Positions 9,083 through 21,759 of a DNA stretch of 64,000 nt are shown here, one piece after another; positions within the stretch are counted from its first letter, which is position 1, and every line of letters starts with the position of its first letter. Location of the stretch: the NCBI RefSeq assembly GCF_910589175.1, contig NZ_CAJURR010000010.1, positions 1 to 64,000 of the forward strand, written 5' to 3'. The DNA comes from an uncultured Lactobacillus sp. GTDB taxonomy: Bacteria > Bacillota > Bacilli > Lactobacillales > Lactobacillaceae. Below the pieces are notes generated by a model, which saw only the letters and a program-made list of their open reading frames with translations, was not told the origin of the DNA and searched no databases. The position numbers and the translations under genes were made by a program.

Positions 9083-10522
9083 TTAATCCTCCATTCCTGT
9101 AGGTGTTTTTTCGTAGAATTTATTATTACGTTCAATGAAATCAGCCACTTTAAATACATTTCCTTCATCAAAACGCTTAGCCATAATTTGAAGACCAGCA
9201 GGCATACCATCAACTAAGCCTGCAGGTACACTAGCTGCTGGAATACCAGCCAAGTTAGCTGAAATAGTTAAAATATCATTATTGTACATCTTAATTGGAT
9301 CAGAGATTTCTTCACCAATACCAAATGCTGGCTCAGTAGTAGTTGGTCCAACAATAACATCATTTTCTTCAAAAATCTTTTCAAAGTCGCGGCAGATTAA
9401 TGTTCTAACTTGTGCAGCTTTCTTGAAGAATTCATCATATGCACCAGCTGATAAAGCAAAAGAACCAAGCATGATACGACGCTTAACTTCGTCACCAAAG
9501 CCTTCACTTCTTGATTTTACGTAAACATCTAATAAGTTCTTAGTGTCCTTTGCACGGTAGCCATAACGAATACCATCATATCTTTGAAGGTTTGAAGAAG
9601 CTTCACTAGAAGCAACAATGTAATAAGTAGGAACAACGTACTTAGTATGTGGCAATGAAACTTCGTTAATAATTGCACCGGCATCCTTCAAAACATCGAT
9701 TTGTTTTTGGATAACTTCGCGCATTTCACCGTCAACAGCATCCATATATTCCTTAGGAACAGCAACACGCAAACCTTTAACATCTTGGCCTAAGAAGCTA
9801 GTGTAATCAGGTACTTCTTTTTCAGAAACAGTTGCATCATGTTCATCAGGACCAGCAATTACATTTAATACTTCAGCTGAATCCTTAACACGCTTACTCA
9901 TTACACCAATTTGATCCAATGAAGAACCAAAAGCAATAAGTCCCCAACGTGATACTCTACCGTAGGTTGGTTTAATACCAAAAATACCATTGAAGGCAGC
10001 TGGTTGACGAATAGAACCACCAGTATCTGATCCAAGAGCTACAACAACTTCACCACTCGCAACTGCAGCTGCAGAACCACCGGATGAACCACCAGGAACT
10101 TTATCTAGGTTCCATGGGTTATGTGTTTCACCATAGTAAGAATGTTCAGTGGATGAACCCATTGCAAATTCATCCATGTTAGTCTTACCAACAAAAGTTG
10201 CTTGCGCTTTCTTTAATTTGCTAATTACAGTAGCATCATAAACGGGCATATAGTTGTAAAGAATGTGGCTAGCTGCTGTAGTCTTCATACCATTAGTAAT
10301 GATATTATCCTTGATAGCAATAGGAATACCAGCTAATTTATTTTTATTAAAATCTAAATTTTCTGCTGGCTTTGCTTCTTCATCAACAGTAATCCAGGCA
10401 TTAATCTTTTTGTCTGTTTCTTTAATGTTTTTAACTGTTTCCTTAGCTAGGTCTTCAGCTGTTATTTCGCCATCTTGTAATTTTTTATTTAATGAGTCAA
10501 TGTTTTCATTTAAGTAATTCAT
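9083..10522 (-). CDS. gatA: Aspartyl/glutamyl-tRNA amidotransferase subunit A
   Basis: A 479-residue amidase-signature protein, the glutaminase subunit of GatCAB. The Lys-cisSer-Ser triad is visible as K71 (AIKDN), S146 (PGGSSGGS) and S170 (SDTGGS), with the same spacing as characterised GatA proteins. Its ATG overlaps the gatC stop codon by one base (TAATG), indicating translational coupling, and gatB follows after 3 bp. Full length with no anomalies. Confidence 0.97.
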   Translation of the reverse strand: MNYLNENIDSLNKKLQDGEITAEDLAKETVKNIKETDKKINAWITVDEEAKPAENLDFNKNKLAGIPIAIKDNIITNGMKTTAASHILYNYMPVYDATVISKLKKAQATFVGKTNMDEFAMGSSTEHSYYGETHNPWNLDKVPGGSSGGSAAAVASGEVVVALGSDTGGSIRQPAAFNGIFGIKPTYGRVSRWGLIAFGSSLDQIGVMSKRVKDSAEVLNVIAGPDEHDATVSEKEVPDYTSFLGQDVKGLRVAVPKEYMDAVDGEMREVIQKQIDVLKDAGAIINEVSLPHTKYVVPTYYIVASSEASSNLQRYDGIRYGYRAKDTKNLLDVYVKSRSEGFGDEVKRRIMLGSFALSAGAYDEFFKKAAQVRTLICRDFEKIFEENDVIVGPTTTEPAFGIGEEISDPIKMYNNDILTISANLAGIPAASVPAGLVDGMPAGLQIMAKRFDEGNVFKVADFIERNNKFYEKTPTGMED

Positions 10523-10824
10523 TATTCATTATCATCCTTATCAATAATTACTGGCACCTTAATGAAGCCATCAGCTTTTTCAGGAACATTCTTCATTAAT
10601 TCTGCGCGACTTTCCCAATGTTCAGGCTTGTCTTCTCTAAAATCAGTCTCTCGATCGACAACTTGAACAGTTTCAGGAACTCCTTCAGTATCAACTTCGG
10701 CTAATTGATGTGCCATATTGATAATGTCACCCATTTGTTCAGTAAACTTATCAATTTCGTCTTCACCAAACTCAAGTCGAGATAGTGCTGCAACGTGATT
10801 GATTTCATCTTTTGTAATTTTCAC
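10522..10824 (-). CDS. gatC: Aspartyl/glutamyl-tRNA amidotransferase subunit C
   Basis: A 100-residue GatC, the small subunit that wraps around GatA and stabilises the GatA-GatB interface. The product begins V(M)[16 protein letters not shown], the family's N-terminus. I chose the GTG at 10824 because a perfect AGGAGG lies 6 bp upstream, overlapping the camS stop. The reading frame is open further upstream, but that extension would sit inside camS and has no matching ribosome binding site. Confidence 0.95.
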
Positions 10825-10834
10825 CGTTTGCCTC

Positions 10835-11974
10835 CTATTCACCGCCAAAGACGTGGACATAATAACTATCGTCTGCGGAATTCTTAGCGATTAATGCCTG
10901 CGTATCATTAACAGAATTAATCTTAATTTCTATTGGTGCATCCTTAGGTAAGTACTTCTTAGCAGCTGACAATACAAGTCTTGAAAAACTCTCAATCTGT
11001 GCATAACCAAAGAATTGGGTAGTTACAGTAATGTTCATTTGTGTCAAAGTTTTATTTTGATAATGAACAGTCGCTGTTACCCCACTAATATTAGGAAAGT
11101 AACCTTGAATAGCTGCTTTAAAATCACTAAATGAAGCTGCATCAGTAGAATTGATTGCTTTTTCACTTCCAACAGTCGGTAGCACTTGACTACGATTATT
11201 GACTGTTTTCCAATCATTTATTTTACTACTATTTGCATTAGCAATTCCATATGCAAAGTAATTTCCACCTACAAGAGAATCTTTACTGGTTTTACTAAAA
11301 AGTCCAACCAAAATTGGGATATCTTTTAATCCCTTCTTTTTACGTAAATAAGAAACTAACTTATTAGCTGCTTCTTTACCAAAAGTCTCCTGTTCTGCAC
11401 GAGAAATATCTTTATGATATTGGGGCCCATCTTTAACTTTCTGGTAGTAATCAACCGAGTTAAGAGCTAGCCCAACACTCATACCATCCATTTTGTAACT
11501 AGAATTAGATTTAGTCAAAAAATCTTGTTCTAAAATTTGATCTAAAATAATTGGATTATACGAATTCTTTTTATTACTTTTTTCTGCATTTAGACCTTCT
11601 GGATTACTTTTAGACTTTCTTCCTAGCCAATCAGTAGCATCAGCAACAGAAATTTTTTGCCCTTCTTGAAAAACATACTTACTACTTGAAAAAGTATTGT
11701 GAGATAAATCAATTAACCCAGATTCTAAAGCACGACTATCTACATTATTATCACTAGTATTTTCAGTTGTTCCTTCAATTGGACTAGTTACATATTCTCC
11801 ATCTTTTAAAAGAACATTATACCCATTTTTACTAGTACTAGTAGTTTGATAGCTTTTTTTCTTTGTTGTAGAAGTAGTAGGGTTATTGGCAAGATCAGAA
11901 TTTTTCAAATTGCCACATGCACTTAAACTTAACCCAGTTGCTAATAGTAGTGCTATTTGCAAAAATCTTTTCAA
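10835..11974 (-). CDS. camS: CamS-family lipoprotein (sex pheromone precursor family)
   Basis: A 379-residue membrane-anchored lipoprotein. The signal peptide ends in the lipobox LSAC with the modified cysteine at residue 20, followed by a Ser/Thr/Lys-rich linker. In enterococci and staphylococci the lipoprotein signal peptide of this family is processed to peptide pheromones. The role of the mature domain is not known. The gene sits between ligA and gatC as in Bacillus (yerH) and other Firmicutes. It is 21 bp from ligA and its stop codon overlaps the gatC ribosome binding site. Confidence 0.9.
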   Translation of the reverse strand: MKRFLQIALLLATGLSLSACGNLKNSDLANNPTTSTTKKKSYQTTSTSKNGYNVLLKDGEYVTSPIEGTTENTSDNNVDSRALESGLIDLSHNTFSSSKYVFQEGQKISVADATDWLGRKSKSNPEGLNAEKSNKKNSYNPIILDQILEQDFLTKSNSSYKMDGMSVGLALNSVDYYQKVKDGPQYHKDISRAEQETFGKEAANKLVSYLRKKKGLKDIPILVGLFSKTSKDSLVGGNYFAYGIANANSSKINDWKTVNNRSQVLPTVGSEKAINSTDAASFSDFKAAIQGYFPNISGVTATVHYQNKTLTQMNITVTTQFFGYAQIESFSRLVLSAAKKYLPKDAPIEIKINSVNDTQALIAKNSADDSYYVHVFGGE

Positions 11975-11995
11975 TTTATTTTTCCTTCTTATTCT

Positions 11996-14017
<2,022 letters not shown>

Positions 14018-14040
14018 CTAAATCAAACTGTTCTATTTCA

Positions 14041-16284
14041 TTATATCTTTTTAATCGGTGCAAAGGCAGCTAAAAGGCGTTTCACTCCTTGGCTAGCAAA
14101 GGCAATATCTAATTCCATATCTTCGCCAGTACCGTTAACTTTGACTACAATGCCTTTCCCCCATGCTTTATGGGTAACTTGATCACCAACATTCCAGGAC
14201 TTTTTATCTGCTCCGACTGCCCCACTCGCCTTCTTTGCGGTTTCAATTTTAGCTTTTGGACGATAAACCTGAGAATTGGCACGTTCTCCATTATTAGCAA
14301 AGGGAATAGACATAGAAGCATTAGATGGAATTGGGTTAATAAATTCCAAATCTTTATCTTCAATTTCATCAATAAAGCGAGATGGCTCATTACGTTGTGG
14401 TCGCCCATACATCATTCTAGAAAAAGCATTGGTTATGTATAGTTTCTTTTCAGCTCGCGTAATTCCTACATAGGCCAGACGACGTTCTTCTTCAAGTTCA
14501 CTTGGATCTTCTGCTGCTCTTGAAAGTGGGAAGAGTCCCTCTTCCATTCCAACCAAGAAGACCACTGGAAACTCTAATCCCTTCGCAGCATGAAGTGTCA
14601 TTAATGCAACTTGGTTATCTTGATTTTCTAAATCATCTTGATCACTTAATAATGAAATCTCTGAAAGAAAATCACCCAAAGCTGTTGAATCCTCATCTTC
14701 GGGCTCATAATTATCGTCAAAACGCTTAGTAACAGTCAGAAATTCATTTAAGTTTTCTAATCTCGTATCTGCTTCAATTGTGTGTTCATTTTCTAAAGCT
14801 TCTTTGTAGCCAAAATCCGCTAATATTTTTTCCGTTAAACCTGTTACACCATGCGTCTTACTATATTCGATTGCATCTTTTAAGGCCGTTCCAAAAGTAG
14901 CTAGCGTTCTAGCTGGGCGACCCGTAATTGGTGCTAAACTCAAATTCTTAAAAGTCTCTTCTACTGTAAAGTCATTATCATTAGCAAAACCGTTAAACTT
15001 AGCCATCGTAGTTGGACCCAAACCACGTTTTGGTACATTAATAATTCGGTTGAAACTCATGGAATCAGCAGGATTTGCGACAACTTTTAAATAGGCTAAA
15101 ATATCTTTAATTTCTTTTCGGTCGTAGAACTTATGTCCACCAACAATACGATAAGGAATATTTGCCTTAACTAAGGCTTCTTCAACGTTACGTGATTGAG
15201 CATTGGTCCGATAAAGAACGGCAAAATCTTTATAGTCTCTTTGATGTTCTTTTATTTCCTCTTTAATCTTTGAAATGATAAACAGTGCTTCATCATTTCC
15301 ACTTTGAGCCCGGTAATAATTGATTTTATCGCCAGCGCCTTTATCCGTCCAAAGTTTCTTAGGTTTACGTTTTAGATTATTTTTAATTACTGAGTTAGCT
15401 GCATCAAGAATGTGACCGGTAGAGCGGTAGTTTTGCTCTAATTTAATAGTAGTAACTTCATCATCTTGATAGTCATGCTCAAAATTAAGAATATTTTCCA
15501 TGTTAGCTCCGCGCCAACCATAGATCGACTGATCTGCATCCCCAACAACGCAAATATTTTTATATTGAGCAGCTAAAGCAACACAAAGTTGATACTGTGC
15601 TTCATTCGTATCCTGATACTCGTCTACTAAAATATAGCGGAATTTATTTTGATAATAATGCAAAGTTTCTTTATCCTTTTTAAATAAGACGAGCGTTTGC
15701 ATAATTAAATCATCAAAATCCATAATTTGATCACGCTTTAAGCGATGTTGATATTCGCTATATACTTGCGCTGTTACCTTTTCAAACGGACTAGCTGCTT
15801 GCTCCTTAAAGTCTTTTGGAGTAAGTAAGTCATTTTTTCCATTCGAAATAGCGCCTAAAATTGCTTTTGGATCGTACATTTTAGGATTAATATTAAGATC
15901 CTTTTCAATTCGCTTAATTAGTGTCAATTGTTCTGCAGAATCAGCAATTGAAAAATTATTGGAGTAGCCAATTTTTTCTGCGTCTCGACGCAAAATACGG
16001 ACACATAACGCATGAAAAGTTGACATCCAAACACTGTCAGCTGCTGGTCCTAATAACTTTTGGACACGTTCTTTCATTTCGCTAGCTGCCTTATTAGTAA
16101 AAGTAATGGCTAAAACATTCCATGGCGCAACGCCCTTTTCTTCAATTAAATAGGCAATTCGACGTGTTAAAACTGATGTTTTTCCACTACCAGCTCCAGC
16201 AACTACTAAAAGTGGACCTTCAGTACACTGCACAGCTTTTTTCTGCTGAGGATTTAATCCTGCAAGAATTGTTTCTTCGCTCAT
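14041..16284 (-). CDS. pcrA: ATP-dependent DNA helicase PcrA
   Basis: A 747-residue UvrD/PcrA superfamily 1A 3'-5' helicase for repair and rolling-circle replication. The Q motif LNPQQ is near residue 10, Walker A AGAGSGKT at 29-36, Walker B VDEYQDTN, motif III GDADQSIYGWRGA, motif VI VGITRAEKKLY, and a C-terminal Tudor-like RNA-polymerase-interaction segment (VGDQVTHKAWGKG). The frame is open 24 codons further upstream, but I start at ATG 16284 because it has a GGAAG ribosome binding site and matches the family N-terminus (MSEETILxGLNPQQ). First gene of the run through dgkB. Confidence 0.97.
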   Translation of the reverse strand: MSEETILAGLNPQQKKAVQCTEGPLLVVAGAGSGKTSVLTRRIAYLIEEKGVAPWNVLAITFTNKAASEMKERVQKLLGPAADSVWMSTFHALCVRILRRDAEKIGYSNNFSIADSAEQLTLIKRIEKDLNINPKMYDPKAILGAISNGKNDLLTPKDFKEQAASPFEKVTAQVYSEYQHRLKRDQIMDFDDLIMQTLVLFKKDKETLHYYQNKFRYILVDEYQDTNEAQYQLCVALAAQYKNICVVGDADQSIYGWRGANMENILNFEHDYQDDEVTTIKLEQNYRSTGHILDAANSVIKNNLKRKPKKLWTDKGAGDKINYYRAQSGNDEALFIISKIKEEIKEHQRDYKDFAVLYRTNAQSRNVEEALVKANIPYRIVGGHKFYDRKEIKDILAYLKVVANPADSMSFNRIINVPKRGLGPTTMAKFNGFANDNDFTVEETFKNLSLAPITGRPARTLATFGTALKDAIEYSKTHGVTGLTEKILADFGYKEALENEHTIEADTRLENLNEFLTVTKRFDDNYEPEDEDSTALGDFLSEISLLSDQDDLENQDNQVALMTLHAAKGLEFPVVFLVGMEEGLFPLSRAAEDPSELEEERRLAYVGITRAEKKLYITNAFSRMMYGRPQRNEPSRFIDEIEDKDLEFINPIPSNASMSIPFANNGERANSQVYRPKAKIETAKKASGAVGADKKSWNVGDQVTHKAWGKGIVVKVNGTGEDMELDIAFASQGVKRLLAAFAPIKKI

Positions 16285-16330
16285 TGCTTCTTCCTTTTCT
16301 GTTAACTCAAACGCTAAAATAGACTTGTCT

Positions 16331-16336
16331 ATTATA
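16331..16336 (-). promoter_or_regulatory. pcrA: Probable -10 element for the pcrA operon
   Basis: A perfect TATAAT on the minus strand lies about 47 bp upstream of the pcrA ATG, directly after the terminator hairpin of the preceding gene. No good -35 is visible at 17 bp. The hairpin overlaps the place where a -35 would be. Confidence 0.5.
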
Positions 16337-16339
16337 ACA

Positions 16340-16378
16340 AAAAACGACAATAGCATTTACTTAACTATTGTCGTTTTT
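16340..16378. terminator. Terminator after the GH73 gene
   Basis: A 14-bp perfect stem, AAAAACGACAATAG (16340-16353) with CTATTGTCGTTTTT (16365-16378), T-rich on both strands. It ends transcription of the glucosaminidase gene a few bases beyond its stop and immediately precedes the pcrA promoter region. Confidence 0.85.
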
Positions 16379-16381
16379 AAT

Positions 16382-17008
16382 TTAATCATATTGTGTTAAA
16401 TTGAATTCTTTAATTATATCAAATAATTTTTTTGCATAACCTGGATCTGTCGCATATCCATCTGTTTCTAATGCTTGTGCTTGAGTGGCATAATCTTTGG
16501 CAGCTAAAACATGCTGATATTGGTTTCTATTCCAAGTAGTCCCATTCACAAATAAGCGTGTATGTGCCTCAATTGATTCTTCATAAGTATCGTAAACTCG
16601 AAAACGTCCCGTAACTGTTTCCCAATGATCATTAACAAATTCAGAGGTCGTTAACTCGCGACTTGTATTAGGATCCGTTCCCTTAACGCCAAATAAATTA
16701 TTGTATTTTCTAGAAAGCTCACTCTGACCAAAATTACTTTCTAGACAAGCTTGCGCAATCGTAACGCTTGGAAATAGACCATATGGCTTGTCGGATCGTT
16801 GTGCAATTGGGGCCACTACTTTAATAAACTTTTCTTTGCTTTGAAGAGATCGTTCTTTTTCTAATTGTGCCTGACGCAATCGTTCATTATTCACAGTTTG
16901 CTGACGCCAGTACAAAAAGCCTGATAAAATTATTACCAAAGTAAAACAAATCGCAAATGCTCTTGCAATTATATACTGGATATTTTTTTGACGGCGTCTA
17001 CGCGACAT
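16382..17008 (-). CDS. GH73 N-acetylglucosaminidase, membrane-anchored cell-wall hydrolase
   Basis: A 208-residue peptidoglycan hydrolase. A basic N-terminus (RRRRQK) and one hydrophobic segment (about 13-33) form an uncleaved anchor or signal, followed by a charged helical stalk (about 40-62) and a catalytic domain of the FlgJ/LytG glucosaminidase type. The motif ACLESNFGQS contains the presumed catalytic glutamate E90. No SH3b or LysM repeat follows, so this is the short single-domain form. It starts 1 bp after the ECF-transporter gene and a terminator follows. Confidence 0.85.
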   Translation of the reverse strand: MSRRRRQKNIQYIIARAFAICFTLVIILSGFLYWRQQTVNNERLRQAQLEKERSLQSKEKFIKVVAPIAQRSDKPYGLFPSVTIAQACLESNFGQSELSRKYNNLFGVKGTDPNTSRELTTSEFVNDHWETVTGRFRVYDTYEESIEAHTRLFVNGTTWNRNQYQHVLAAKDYATQAQALETDGYATDPGYAKKLFDIIKEFNLTQYD

Positions 17009-17009
17009 T

Positions 17010-17627
17010 TTAACTCATCTTCCTTTTCATTACTTGCTTCAAAGGCATCGCAATTGCGGGTGTAAGAACAGCAGTAAAGATGGCTTCTACAATACCATTA
17101 ATGCCTAAAACACTAATTAAAATAGCAATTAAAGGAGCTGAATTTTGAGTTTGACCTAATGAATGAAGTAAAACAGATGGATCCTTCATGTACCAAAGAC
17201 TAGTAATACCAACTACAAGGAGTGTATTAGTCAAAGAAGTACATAATCCCGTGATTGTATAAATAATAGTTTTTTGGAATTTTGAATCATTCTTTGCAGC
17301 TTGTCCAATCATTCCTGCAATAAAACCCGCAGCTGTACGAGGAACTAAAGCAATAAGAATGTTTCGGAATAAAAGCATGCTGACAATGTCACCTGGTTGC
17401 GTATATGCAACAAACATACTCAATAAGCCCCAAAATAAACCAATTGATGCTCCAAAACCTGGTCCCATTAAACATCCGGCCAATGCAACTGTTAAAGGAA
17501 TAGTTGTAATAGAGGGTAATCCTGGCAAAATACGGATGTAACCTATATAAGGGACAAAGGTCTGAACTAAAATAATTGCAACAAAAATAGCACTGATGGC
17601 AATTCTAAAAGTCTTCTTACTAATCAT
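17010..17627 (-). CDS. ECF transporter substrate-binding (S) component, substrate unknown
   Basis: A 205-residue integral membrane protein with about five to six hydrophobic segments and the S-component hallmark of an N-terminal helix (RIAISAIFVAIILVQTF) followed by small-residue-rich helices (PLTVALAGCLMGPGFGASIG). S components capture a vitamin or similar micronutrient and dock on a shared energising module (EcfT-EcfA-EcfA'), which is not in this window. Substrate-specific signatures for folate, riboflavin or biotin were not recognised. AGGAAAG precedes the start, and a TATAAA lies upstream as a possible -10. Confidence 0.75.
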   Translation of the reverse strand: MISKKTFRIAISAIFVAIILVQTFVPYIGYIRILPGLPSITTIPLTVALAGCLMGPGFGASIGLFWGLLSMFVAYTQPGDIVSMLLFRNILIALVPRTAAGFIAGMIGQAAKNDSKFQKTIIYTITGLCTSLTNTLLVVGITSLWYMKDPSVLLHSLGQTQNSAPLIAILISVLGINGIVEAIFTAVLTPAIAMPLKQVMKRKMS

Positions 17628-17661
17628 AGTCTTTCCTACTTTATTAATTTATAACTTTAAC

Positions 17662-17694
17662 AAAAAAGGAAGCCGCATTTGCGACTTCCTTTTC
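17662..17694 (-). terminator. Terminator after tRNA-Leu
   Basis: Hairpin with stem AAGGAAG (17666-17672) and CTTCCTT (17685-17691) plus an inner CGC/GCG, followed on the minus strand by six T residues. It lies just beyond the tRNA-Leu 3' end. Confidence 0.85.
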
Positions 17695-17698
17695 TTAG

Positions 17699-17787
17699 TG
17701 GTGCGGGCGAGAAGACTCGAACTTCCACGATCTAAAAGCGATCACAAGATCCTTAGTCTTGCGCGTCTGCCATTCCGCCACGCCCGC
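17699..17787 (-). tRNA. tRNA-Leu (UAG)
   Basis: A class II tRNA of 89 nt including an encoded 3' CCA. The acceptor stem GCGGGCG pairs with CGCCCGC. The anticodon loop CTTAGGA inside stem CAAGA/TCTTG gives anticodon UAG (reads CUN leucine codons). A long variable arm and a GTTCGAGTC T-loop region are present. Followed by an intrinsic terminator. Confidence 0.97.
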
Positions 17788-17855
17788 GGTACTTAAATAA
17801 TATACCAGATAATTTAGAAAAGATCAAACAAATATTTTAAATTTTTAAATTAATA

Positions 17856-17894
17856 AAATACTCTTACTATCTTTTGCTAATAGTAGGAGTATTT
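17856..17894 (-). terminator. Terminator of the msm (FOS) operon
   Basis: Imperfect stem AAATACTC-T-TACTAT (17856-17870) with ATAGTA-G-GAGTATTT (17880-17894), about 6 bp beyond the gtfA stop. The minus-strand continuation is A/T-rich rather than a pure T-run. Confidence 0.75.
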
Positions 17895-17899
17895 ACTAA

Positions 17900-19342
17900 C
17901 TAGAATTCAACTTTTTTATTATCAGCAGTTACATCATACGTTAATTTCTCTAAATTTGCATGTAATTTCACCTGATGAGAACCACTTTTATCTTCTCTAA
18001 TAATTTCAATTTCATTTTCACTGGGAGCACTTGCTATTTCACTGCCATTTAAATCAAAGGCTGGGTGAGTATTTCTAAATTTGAATAAATTAAGTAATGC
18101 TTGCACTATTGGCCGCTTTACTTCTTGCGACACTTCTTTGCGACTATAATAATGACGATTAATGTTCCGCCCCTCTTTAGTTTTCTCTAGTAGGTCAATA
18201 TCATTTTTACCTGCAAGCATCCCCACATAATAAACTTGCGGAATACCTGGCGCAAAGATTTGCAATAAACGAGCCATAAAGTACTTTTTATCATCATCCC
18301 CTAAAGCAGAATAAAATGTTGAGTTGATTTGATAAATATCTAAATTATGATATTCAGCGCTTGAATATTTCTTTTTAACGTTGGCACCAACCTTATATAA
18401 TTCTTCACTAGTATATTTAATTTCCGCAGGCGTCAAAATATCTCTTGCATCTACCACACCAATTCCATCATGGGTATCTAAAGTAGTGAACTGCTTCATT
18501 GGAGATTTATTTATCCAGTTCACTAACCGACTGCTTTTGCCAGAATAAAGTGAATATAAAATAACCATTGGTAAAGCAAAATCATAGACAAAGTAACCGT
18601 GTTTTGCAAGCTTGAACGGCATTGAGTAATGTTCATGAATTTCTGGCAAAATTATTGCACCTTTAGAAGAAATGTCATCTTTAATGTGCTGTAATAAATT
18701 CCAAATTTCTGGCTCAACAAAGAAATCATTTGTATCTAATTTTTTAACAGCATAAGCAAACGCATCTAGTCTAATAATATCTGCACCATGATCAATCAAT
18801 TTATTAAGTGTAATATTAATGAAATTTTGTGTTACTTTTTTTCTAATATCTAAATCAATCTGTTCAGGTCCAAATGTATTCCAAAGATTCTCTTTACTGC
18901 CATCTGTAAACGTTATTTCTTGATAAGGGGCCTTATCTTTTCGCTTATAGATTAGATCAATATCTTTTTGCGTCGGACGACCTTTAGGCCAGAATTCATC
19001 CCAACTTAAAAACAAATCTTTATAAGGACTTTTTTCCTTATTCTTTTTAAAATCTTCATAATACCTAGAGTGACGAGAAATATGATTGATCATAAAATCA
19101 AACATTAGATAATATTTTTTGCCCAATTTTTCTATATCTGCCCAATCACCAAATCTCGGGTCCACCATTGTATAATCAGTTGGAGCAAAACCTCTATCAC
19201 CGGTTGAAGGGAAAAACGGTAGTAAATGAATCCCTCCAACTGCACCATTTAAATCTGATTCCAATACATCTTGTAGATCTTTAATATTTTTACCAAGACT
19301 ATCCGGATATGTAATTAACATTACTTTATTTGCTATTGACAT
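17900..19342 (-). CDS. gtfA: Sucrose phosphorylase
   Basis: A 480-residue GH13 subfamily 18 enzyme: sucrose + phosphate gives alpha-glucose-1-phosphate + fructose, saving one ATP compared with hydrolysis. Visible active-site segments are the conserved [21 protein letters not shown]-terminal strand, nucleophile D193 in RLDAFAY, acid/base E234 in LPEIHEH, and the transition-state stabiliser Asp in LDTHDGIG. Length is typical. Last gene of the FOS operon, 15 bp after msmK, with a terminator behind it, as described for the L. acidophilus msm locus. Confidence 0.95.
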   Translation of the reverse strand: MSIANKVMLITYPDSLGKNIKDLQDVLESDLNGAVGGIHLLPFFPSTGDRGFAPTDYTMVDPRFGDWADIEKLGKKYYLMFDFMINHISRHSRYYEDFKKNKEKSPYKDLFLSWDEFWPKGRPTQKDIDLIYKRKDKAPYQEITFTDGSKENLWNTFGPEQIDLDIRKKVTQNFINITLNKLIDHGADIIRLDAFAYAVKKLDTNDFFVEPEIWNLLQHIKDDISSKGAIILPEIHEHYSMPFKLAKHGYFVYDFALPMVILYSLYSGKSSRLVNWINKSPMKQFTTLDTHDGIGVVDARDILTPAEIKYTSEELYKVGANVKKKYSSAEYHNLDIYQINSTFYSALGDDDKKYFMARLLQIFAPGIPQVYYVGMLAGKNDIDLLEKTKEGRNINRHYYSRKEVSQEVKRPIVQALLNLFKFRNTHPAFDLNGSEIASAPSENEIEIIREDKSGSHQVKLHANLEKLTYDVTADNKKVEF

Positions 19343-19357
19343 AACTTTACCTAATTT

Positions 19358-20470
19358 TTAGTTAACAAGTGCCTTTTCACTCTCTATATCAAAGAAATGT
19401 GCTTTATTCATATCAAAACCCATCTTTACTTTTGCACCTGGCTTAACAAAGTCGCGTGCATTAACTTTTGATACTAGTTCTGTTGGGCCAAGTGTACAGT
19501 AAAGCTGAGTCTCGTCTCCTAATAATTCAGAAACTGATACAATTGCTTCAACTACATTTTCGGGAAATGATTCTAAAAATACTTCTTCCGCATGAACATC
19601 TTCTGGGCGAATACCAAAAATTAACTCTTTTCCCTCGTAACCTTTTTCCTTCAAAGTTTTTAACTTTCCTCCCGGAACGGGAATAGTAAACTCTTCATTT
19701 TCTTTATCAATAATTTTGCCATCTTTTAAAATGACATGGAAAAAGTTCATTGCTGGTAATCCTATAAAACCTGCAACAAAAATATTTGCTGGCTTATTGT
19801 AAACTTCCATTGGTGTACCTACCTGCTGTTGAACTCCATCTTTAATTACAACAATCCTATCCGCCAAAGTCATAGCTTCAGTTTGATCGTGAGTAACGTA
19901 AATTGTAGTGGTTTTTAAATCCTGATGGATTTTTACGATTTCAGCACGCATAGTAACACGTAATTTTGCATCTAGATTGGACAAAGGCTCGTCCATTAAA
20001 AAGATTGGAGCATCACGCACAATTGCACGTCCTAAAGCAACCCGCTGACGCTGACCGCCTGATAAAGCTGCTGGCTTACGTTTCAGATATTGCGTTAACC
20101 CTAAAATTTTTGCAGCTTTTTGAACCTTTTCATCAATTTTATCTTTTGAATACTTCTTTAGCTTTAAGCCAAAGCTCATATTGTCATAAACACTCATATG
20201 GGGATATAAGGCATAGTTCTGAAAAACCATAGCAATATCACGGTCTTTTGGAGCCACATCATTCATTACTTTTCCACCGATTTTTAGTGTCCCGCTAGAG
20301 ATATCCTCTAATCCAGCTATCATTCGTAAAGTTGTAGATTTACCGCAACCAGACGGTCCAACAAAAACAATAAATTCGTGATCATCAATATGTAAGTTAA
20401 AATCTGATACAGAATCTTTATCATTACCCTCATATTTTTTATATACGTGATCAAGATCTACTTTAACCAT
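19358..20470 (-). CDS. msmK: Multiple-sugar ABC transporter ATP-binding protein
   Basis: A 370-residue CUT1-family ATPase that powers MsmEFG. Walker [10 protein letters not shown] lies at about 38-46, the ABC signature ALSGGQRQR near 135-143, Walker B IFLMDEP, H-loop YVTHDQ, and a C-terminal regulatory TOBE-like domain of about 120 residues. I start at the ATG at 20470 with GGGAGG upstream. The frame extends six codons to a TTG, but that TTG would overlap the ribosome binding site. It lies only 2 bp after bfrA. MsmK proteins can serve several sugar importers. Confidence 0.93.
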   Translation of the reverse strand: MVKVDLDHVYKKYEGNDKDSVSDFNLHIDDHEFIVFVGPSGCGKSTTLRMIAGLEDISSGTLKIGGKVMNDVAPKDRDIAMVFQNYALYPHMSVYDNMSFGLKLKKYSKDKIDEKVQKAAKILGLTQYLKRKPAALSGGQRQRVALGRAIVRDAPIFLMDEPLSNLDAKLRVTMRAEIVKIHQDLKTTTIYVTHDQTEAMTLADRIVVIKDGVQQQVGTPMEVYNKPANIFVAGFIGLPAMNFFHVILKDGKIIDKENEEFTIPVPGGKLKTLKEKGYEGKELIFGIRPEDVHAEEVFLESFPENVVEAIVSVSELLGDETQLYCTLGPTELVSKVNARDFVKPGAKVKMGFDMNKAHFFDIESEKALVN

Positions 20471-20472
20471 TT

Positions 20473-21759
20473 TTATTTTTCCTCCCAAGTCAAACGATAA
20501 ATTTCACTAATAAAAGTTACTATACTCAAGCTATCATGCTTGCTAAATAATTCTAAAGTTGAATTATCAATTACAAATATTAAACAGGATACTTTACTAT
20601 TCCAATTAACTTTCTTCTCAAAAACAGGTCCATCAATATTGATTAGATAATCTTCATCTGACTTCTCAATTGAGATGTTTCCATTAATTCCATGCAATAC
20701 TAATTTCTTATCTTTTGGAAAACAAAAGTTCAATTTATACGAACCATTTTCAATACTTTGATCTATTGGCGTGTTTATCTCGTCTATCTTACCAATTGGA
20801 ACTTGATGTAAGTAACCATCATTATCTAACAATTTTCTTGGAATTCCCATTATTCCATTCCAAGCATGACCGGTTCTATCCAAATAATTAACATGATCTA
20901 CACTTCTTAACCAAGGAATTAAAATATGTTCTCCATTTTTAATTAATGATTGTGGAGCATAAAAATCATCTCCACTATCTAAGCGATGAATTTTCTCTAC
21001 GTTAAATTGAAACTCTTTCCAATCTAATTTTCCTTGAGCACTATAAACAATACTATTTTTACCTTTACCTAAAATAGAACTAAAAATCAAATAGTCATTA
21101 TCTTTAAAAGCGATTAAATCAGGACATTCAGTCATAACACCTAATGCTGGATCATCTTTCAGTAAAACTGTTTTAAACTTCCAATTTAATAAATCACTAG
21201 ATTCAAATAATACAATTGTTCCTTTACCATCAATAGCCACTGCTACTACACAATAATACTTACCATTGTGTTCAAATACTTTGGGGTCCCGAAAGTTAGA
21301 TTCATCAACATTATATGGAATATCTCTAGCCGTCATAACTGGATTGTTTTTATACTTAGTAAAATCAACTCCATTGTCTGTATACGCAATGCATTGAGTT
21401 TCTACCACATGTCCCTTTTCTTCAACATGTCCTGTATAAATAACGTATAACCGATCACCCTTTTTAATTGCAGAACCCGAAAAAACTCCACTTTTGTCAT
21501 AATCATGGTCTGGTTGCATTGCAATTGGCATATCTTGCCAATTAAGTAAATCTTTACTTCGTGCATGCCCCCAATACATTTTGTTCCAAGAAGTTCCATA
21601 CGGATTATATTGATAGAATAATTGATAATAATTTTGGTAATAAACTAATCCATTTGGATCATTTAACCAGCCATAAGGAGCAGTGAAATGAAATTCAGGT
21701 CTGAGAATATCTTGATCCAAATTTCTTATTTTCTTGTATAAAGATTCATTTGCTTTCAT
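20473..21759 (-). CDS. bfrA: Intracellular beta-fructosidase (GH32)
   Basis: A 428-residue GH32 enzyme that hydrolyses terminal beta-D-fructofuranosyl bonds in sucrose and short fructo-oligosaccharides. Nucleophile D34 lies in WLNDPNG, transition-state stabiliser D158 in FRDP (157-159), and acid/base E211 in TECPDL. No signal peptide, so the substrate is cleaved inside after transport. The C-terminal beta-sandwich is present. The position between msmG and msmK matches bfrA of the L. acidophilus FOS operon. A sucrose-6-phosphate hydrolase is the alternative, but no PTS gene is adjacent. Its start overlaps the msmG stop. Confidence 0.92.
   Translation of the reverse strand: MKANESLYKKIRNLDQDILRPEFHFTAPYGWLNDPNGLVYYQNYYQLFYQYNPYGTSWNKMYWGHARSKDLLNWQDMPIAMQPDHDYDKSGVFSGSAIKKGDRLYVIYTGHVEEKGHVVETQCIAYTDNGVDFTKYKNNPVMTARDIPYNVDESNFRDPKVFEHNGKYYCVVAVAIDGKGTIVLFESSDLLNWKFKTVLLKDDPALGVMTECPDLIAFKDNDYLIFSSILGKGKNSIVYSAQGKLDWKEFQFNVEKIHRLDSGDDFYAPQSLIKNGEHILIPWLRSVDHVNYLDRTGHAWNGIMGIPRKLLDNDGYLHQVPIGKIDEINTPIDQSIENGSYKLNFCFPKDKKLVLHGINGNISIEKSDEDYLINIDGPVFEKKVNWNSKVSCLIFVIDNSTLELFSKHDSLSIVTFISEIYRLTWEEK

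Noticed and set aside
14145..14442. Overlapping ORFs on both strands inside pcrA
   Set aside because: They are shadows of the conserved PcrA C-terminal region with no independent start signals.
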